Shown: positions 40,628-43,457 of the stretch, piece after piece
Layout of the letters: each line of letters begins with the position of its first letter
How positions within the stretch are numbered: the first letter of the stretch is position 1
Notes under the pieces: model-generated
The model's input: the letters and a program-made list of their open reading frames with translations, nothing else
Databases searched by the model: none
What the model was told of the DNA's origin: nothing
Assembly (NCBI GenBank): GCA_017617495.1
Contig: JAFZWD010000036.1
Coordinates: 1-43,457 of the forward strand
Length of the DNA: 43,457 nucleotides
Source of the DNA: Bacteroidales bacterium
GTDB taxonomy: Bacteria > Bacteroidota > Bacteroidia > Bacteroidales > UBA932
Direction of reading: 5' to 3'
Made by a program: the position numbers and the translations under genes

Positions 40628-41209
40628 ATGGGAAAGAAAACACCGGAAATAAATTCAAGTTCGACGGCCGACATCGCTTTCCTGCTGTTGTGCTACTTCC
40701 TTATGACGACCACCATGGGTTCCCACACGGGACTCAGCCGCCGTCTTCCTCCTATGCCCGACCCTAACCAGAAGGCAGAGGACCAGAAGGTCAACAGGCG
40801 CAACCTGATCGTCGTAAAGATCAACTCGCAGGACAGGCTGATGGCCGGCAACGAGGCACTTGATGTTTCCATGCTCAAAGAGAGGACCAAGATCTTCCTC
40901 AGCAATCCCACCGACGATCCCAATCTCCCGGACAAGGAGGTCAAGGATATCGAGGGCCTGGGCAAACGCCCCGTGTCCAAAGGCGTGATTTCGCTGCAGA
41001 ACGACCGCGGCACCAGTTATCAGGCGTACATCGCCGTGCAGAACGAACTGGTGAAGGCCGTCAACGAACTTCGTGACGAGGCCTCCATGCGGGAATTCGG
41101 GAAGAAATTCGCCCAGCTCGACGAAGACCGTCAGGGCATCATCAAGGAACTCGTGCCGCAGCAGATTTCCGAGGCCGAACCGAAGGATGTAGGTAAACGC
41201 AGAAGATAG
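40628..41209 (+). CDS. exbD: ExbD/TolR-type biopolymer transport protein (first copy)
   Basis: A 193-residue protein with a single N-terminal membrane segment (about residues 17-33, ADIAFLLLCYFLMTT). The Asp in STADIAFLL is the usual proton-carrying residue of ExbD. A long periplasmic domain follows, which is larger than in Escherichia coli ExbD (about 140 residues). It ends in a basic tail. It works with the ExbB upstream. Confidence 0.92.
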   Translation: MGKKTPEINSSSTADIAFLLLCYFLMTTTMGSHTGLSRRLPPMPDPNQKAEDQKVNRRNLIVVKINSQDRLMAGNEALDVSMLKERTKIFLSNPTDDPNLPDKEVKDIEGLGKRPVSKGVISLQNDRGTSYQAYIAVQNELVKAVNELRDEASMREFGKKFAQLDEDRQGIIKELVPQQISEAEPKDVGKRRR

Positions 41210-41221
41210 GAGGAACGCATT

Positions 41222-41686
41222 ATGTCAATGTTCAGAAAAGACGGAAAGAAGACGATGCCCGGCATAACCTCGGGCTCGCTCTCCGATATCGTGTTCATGC
41301 TCCTGTTCTTCTTCATGGTCACCACCCAGATGCGTGACAATGAGCAGAAGGTTATGATCCGCACTCCCTATGCTTCCGAATCCGTGAAGCTGGAGCGCAA
41401 GGACCTCTCCTCCTACATCAACATCGGTACGCCGGTCAGGAAACTGCAGGCCCAGTATGGTACCGAACCCCGTATCCAGCTCAACGACTCCTTCAAGAGC
41501 GTGGACGACATCCGCGACTTCATCGCCGCGGAGCGCGAATCCAAGAGCGAACAGGACCGTGCGTTCATGACCGTCTGCATCAAGGCGGACCGCGACGTGC
41601 GCATGGGTATCATCACCGACGTAAAACAGGAGCTGCGCCGTTGCTCGGCTCTTAAGATAATGTACTCCGCTTCCAAATCGGAATAG
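41222..41686 (+). CDS. exbD: ExbD/TolR-type biopolymer transport protein (second copy)
   Basis: A 154-residue paralogue of the preceding gene. The membrane segment is at about residues 20-40 (LSDIVFMLLFFFMVTT), with the conserved Asp in SDIVFML. The periplasmic domain is shorter. The two copies are only moderately alike, so they probably form a mixed ExbD complex rather than being a recent duplication. The gene is followed by the terminator at 41704-41761. Confidence 0.92.
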   Translation: MSMFRKDGKKTMPGITSGSLSDIVFMLLFFFMVTTQMRDNEQKVMIRTPYASESVKLERKDLSSYINIGTPVRKLQAQYGTEPRIQLNDSFKSVDDIRDFIAAERESKSEQDRAFMTVCIKADRDVRMGIITDVKQELRRCSALKIMYSASKSE

Positions 41687-41703
41687 AGTACGATTAAACC
41701 TTG

Positions 41704-41761
41704 AACCGGCTGGCACTGTCATTCCAAGCTTTGCGAAGGAATCTGATGTCAGCCGGTTTTT
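41704..41761 (+). terminator. Terminator of the exbB operon, with a repeat in its loop
   Basis: AACCGGCTG (41704-41712) and CAGCCGGTT (41750-41758) form a 9-bp stem followed by T4-5. The long loop contains GTCATTCC-AAGCTTTGCGA-AGGAATCTG, itself partly palindromic and similar in layout to the GTCATTGCC repeats at 4626 and 33084. Confidence 0.7.
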
Positions 41762-41775
41762 GAAACTGAAAGAAA

Positions 41776-43179
41776 ATGGAAGATATTCAAAGGACTAAAG
41801 TCAAGGACCTTTTGAAGATGGCGCCCGGCGCGGATGTTCTCGCCAAGGGCTGGGTGCGCACCAAGCGCGGCAACAAGGATATAGCGTTCGTCGCGCTCAA
41901 CGACGGCTCCACCATCAACAATATTCAGATAGTGGTGGACAAGGCGTCCACCGACGCTGCGCTTCTCGCACGCGTGACGACCGGCGCCTGCATCGCCGTC
42001 AGGGGCAAACTGGTGGAATCCATCGGCAGCGGACAGGCCGTCGAGATCCAGGCCTCCGGGCTCGAGGTTTACGGCGACTGCGACCCCGTGCGCTATCCTC
42101 TCCAGAAGAAGGATACTACATTTGAATTTCTGCGCACGATTGCGCACCTGCGCCCGCGCACAAATACCTTCGGCGCAATCTTCCGCCTGCGCAGCCAGAT
42201 GGCCTTTGCCATCCACGAATACTTCCATTCCAGGGGCTTCGTCTACCTCAACACTCCCCTCATCACCGCGGCGGACGCCGAGGGTGCAGGAGAGATGTTC
42301 CAGGTGACCACGCTCGACCTCGAGAACGTACCCCGCGACAAGAAGGGGCGCATCGACTACAGCCGCGACTTCTTCGGCCGCCAGACTTCCCTTACCGTGA
42401 GCGGACAGCTGGAGGGCGAGCTCGGAGCCACCGCAGTGGGCGAAATCTACACCTTCGGCCCCACCTTCCGCGCCGAGAATTCCAATACCCCGAGGCACCT
42501 TGCCGAGTTCTGGATGATAGAGCCCGAAATGGCCTTCTACGACATCCACGACAATATGCGCCTCGCCGAGGACTTCATCAAGCACCTTGTGAAGTACGCG
42601 CTGGACAACTGCTACGACGACATCAAGTTCCTCAACGACCGCTACGACAACGAACTCATCGCCCGCCTGCAGGGAGTGATCGACACCGAGTTCAAGGTGC
42701 TCACCTACACCGAGGGCATCGAGATTCTCGAGAAGGCGGTCGCCGACGGACACAAGTTCGAGTACCCCGTCAGCTGGGGCACCGACCTGCAGAGCGAGCA
42801 CGAGCGCTACCTCGTGGAGCATCACTTCGGCCGCCCGGTCATCATGACCGACTACCCCAAAGACATCAAGGCCTTCTATATGAAGCAGAACGAGGACGGG
42901 CGCACCGTGCGCGGCATGGACGTGCTCTTCCCCAAGATCGGCGAGATTATCGGCGGAAGCGAGCGTGAGGCGTCCCTCGAGAAGATAGAGGCCCGCATCG
43001 ACGAGCTCGGAATGAGCCGCCGCACCCTCGAGTGGTATCTGGACACCCGCCGCTTCGGCACCTGCCCCCACTCCGGCTTCGGCCTCGGCTTCGAGCGCCT
43101 GCTGCTCTTCATCACCGGCATGAGCAACATCCGCGACGTCATCCCCTTCCCCAGAACACCTAAAAACGCAGAATTCTAA
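41776..43179 (+). CDS. asnS: Asparaginyl-tRNA synthetase
   Basis: A 467-residue class IIb synthetase that charges tRNA-Asn. The N-terminal OB-fold anticodon-binding domain (about 15-105, [19 protein letters not shown]) is followed by the catalytic core. Motif 2 is in the segment [19 protein letters not shown] and motif 3 is [15 protein letters not shown], ending in the typical [10 protein letters not shown]. The asparagine-specific form is preferred over AspRS from the motif 2 wording and the overall length. The stop overlaps the udk start by one base. Confidence 0.96.
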   Translation: MEDIQRTKVKDLLKMAPGADVLAKGWVRTKRGNKDIAFVALNDGSTINNIQIVVDKASTDAALLARVTTGACIAVRGKLVESIGSGQAVEIQASGLEVYGDCDPVRYPLQKKDTTFEFLRTIAHLRPRTNTFGAIFRLRSQMAFAIHEYFHSRGFVYLNTPLITAADAEGAGEMFQVTTLDLENVPRDKKGRIDYSRDFFGRQTSLTVSGQLEGELGATAVGEIYTFGPTFRAENSNTPRHLAEFWMIEPEMAFYDIHDNMRLAEDFIKHLVKYALDNCYDDIKFLNDRYDNELIARLQGVIDTEFKVLTYTEGIEILEKAVADGHKFEYPVSWGTDLQSEHERYLVEHHFGRPVIMTDYPKDIKAFYMKQNEDGRTVRGMDVLFPKIGEIIGGSEREASLEKIEARIDELGMSRRTLEWYLDTRRFGTCPHSGFGLGFERLLLFITGMSNIRDVIPFPRTPKNAEF

Positions 43180-43457
43180 TGTTAGTCATCGGTATCGCCG
43201 GCGGTTCCGGCTCAGGAAAAACCACGGTAGTAAAATCCATCGCCGAGCATCTGCGCGAGCGTGTGGTGGTAATTCCCCAGGACGCCTACTACAAGGACTC
43301 CAGCAACCTTTCGGACGAGGAAAAGCGCAACCAGAACTTCGACCACCCGGACGCTATCGACTGGGAACTTCTCTGCAAGCAGCTTGCAGACCTCAAGGCA
43401 GGAAAGACCGTGCAGCAGCCCATCTATTCCTATATCAGCTGCTCGCGTTCAAAGACC
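43179..43457 (+). CDS. udk: Uridine kinase, N-terminal part (3' end outside window)
   Basis: Phosphorylates uridine and cytidine in pyrimidine salvage. The first 93 residues are present: the P-loop GIAGGSGSGKTTV at residues 4-16, the VIPQDAYYKD segment with the catalytic Asp, NFDHPDAIDW, and the region before YSYIS. The start ATG overlaps the asnS stop (TAATG), so the two are likely coupled. The window ends inside the gene. Confidence 0.95.
   Translation, partial: MLVIGIAGGSGSGKTTVVKSIAEHLRERVVVIPQDAYYKDSSNLSDEEKRNQNFDHPDAIDWELLCKQLADLKAGKTVQQPIYSYISCSRSKT

Noticed and set aside
1-43457. tRNA or rRNA genes, integrase and attachment sites
   Set aside because: I looked for cloverleaf and rRNA landmarks and for integrase motifs, and saw none.

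Overview
The window reads as a core chromosomal segment of a GC-rich member of the Bacteroidales. The evidence is the promoter signature of the phylum (TTTG about 20 bp upstream of TAnnTTTG, best seen before rpmH and on both sides of 21750-21800), a Porin_10-type putative porin, a BT_3928-type MauE/DoxX membrane protein, ExbB with two ExbD proteins, lipoproteins with an L-A-S-C lipobox, and an M13 peptidase. The genus cannot be fixed from the sequence. Genes are packed tightly, with many ATGA or TAATG start/stop overlaps.

Layout: (1) 1-4614, plus strand: tyrS (3' part), rbfA, a LolC/E-type permease and a prolyl oligopeptidase lipoprotein. (2) 4615-9671, an AT-richer accessory island: a palindrome-rich intergenic stretch, two unrecognised genes, a Big_2/FSMPD-like lipoprotein, an IS256-superfamily (IS1249-like) insertion sequence at 7436-8647, and a two-gene cassette of unknown function (DUF5674 plus a small HASLENGRW protein). 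(3) 9780-15270: rpmH, facing a minus-strand operon polA - ECF sigma - HAD phosphatase - rsmG - PAP2, in which all junctions overlap. (4) 15335-17494: tadA, tmk and a MauE/DoxX protein. (5) 17523-21728, minus strand: a sialate O-acetylesterase and a porin. (6) 21804-24689: DivIC/FtsB-like protein, nucleotidyltransferase, CPBP protease and a compact folP. (7) 24690-32779, minus strand: M13 peptidase, a second FtsX/LolE-type permease, then a DUF1549/DUF1553 protein, a DUF1501 protein and a PPC/IPT-type protein, a trio best known from Planctomycetes and Verrucomicrobia. (8) 32849-38239: an RsmF-like rRNA methylase and an SRPBCC protein (minus), then Nudix, queA, dprA and tatD-type DNase. (9) 38236-43457: L-asparaginase, the ExbB/ExbD proton-channel operon, asnS and the 5' end of udk.

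The most unusual features lie in how the genome is written. Palindromic or 21-bp tandem repeats are inserted in frame in polA, the rRNA methylase and the oligopeptidase. Related short palindromes sit in intergenic DNA and inside a terminator loop. Six genes have the -7 promoter element only 3-6 nt before the start codon, which predicts leaderless or nearly leaderless mRNAs. One 7-bp inverted repeat occurs twice, both times at promoters of tRNA anticodon-modification genes (tadA/polA and queA). The planctomycete-like trio at 24690-29552 is the best candidate for an undescribed extracytoplasmic system.
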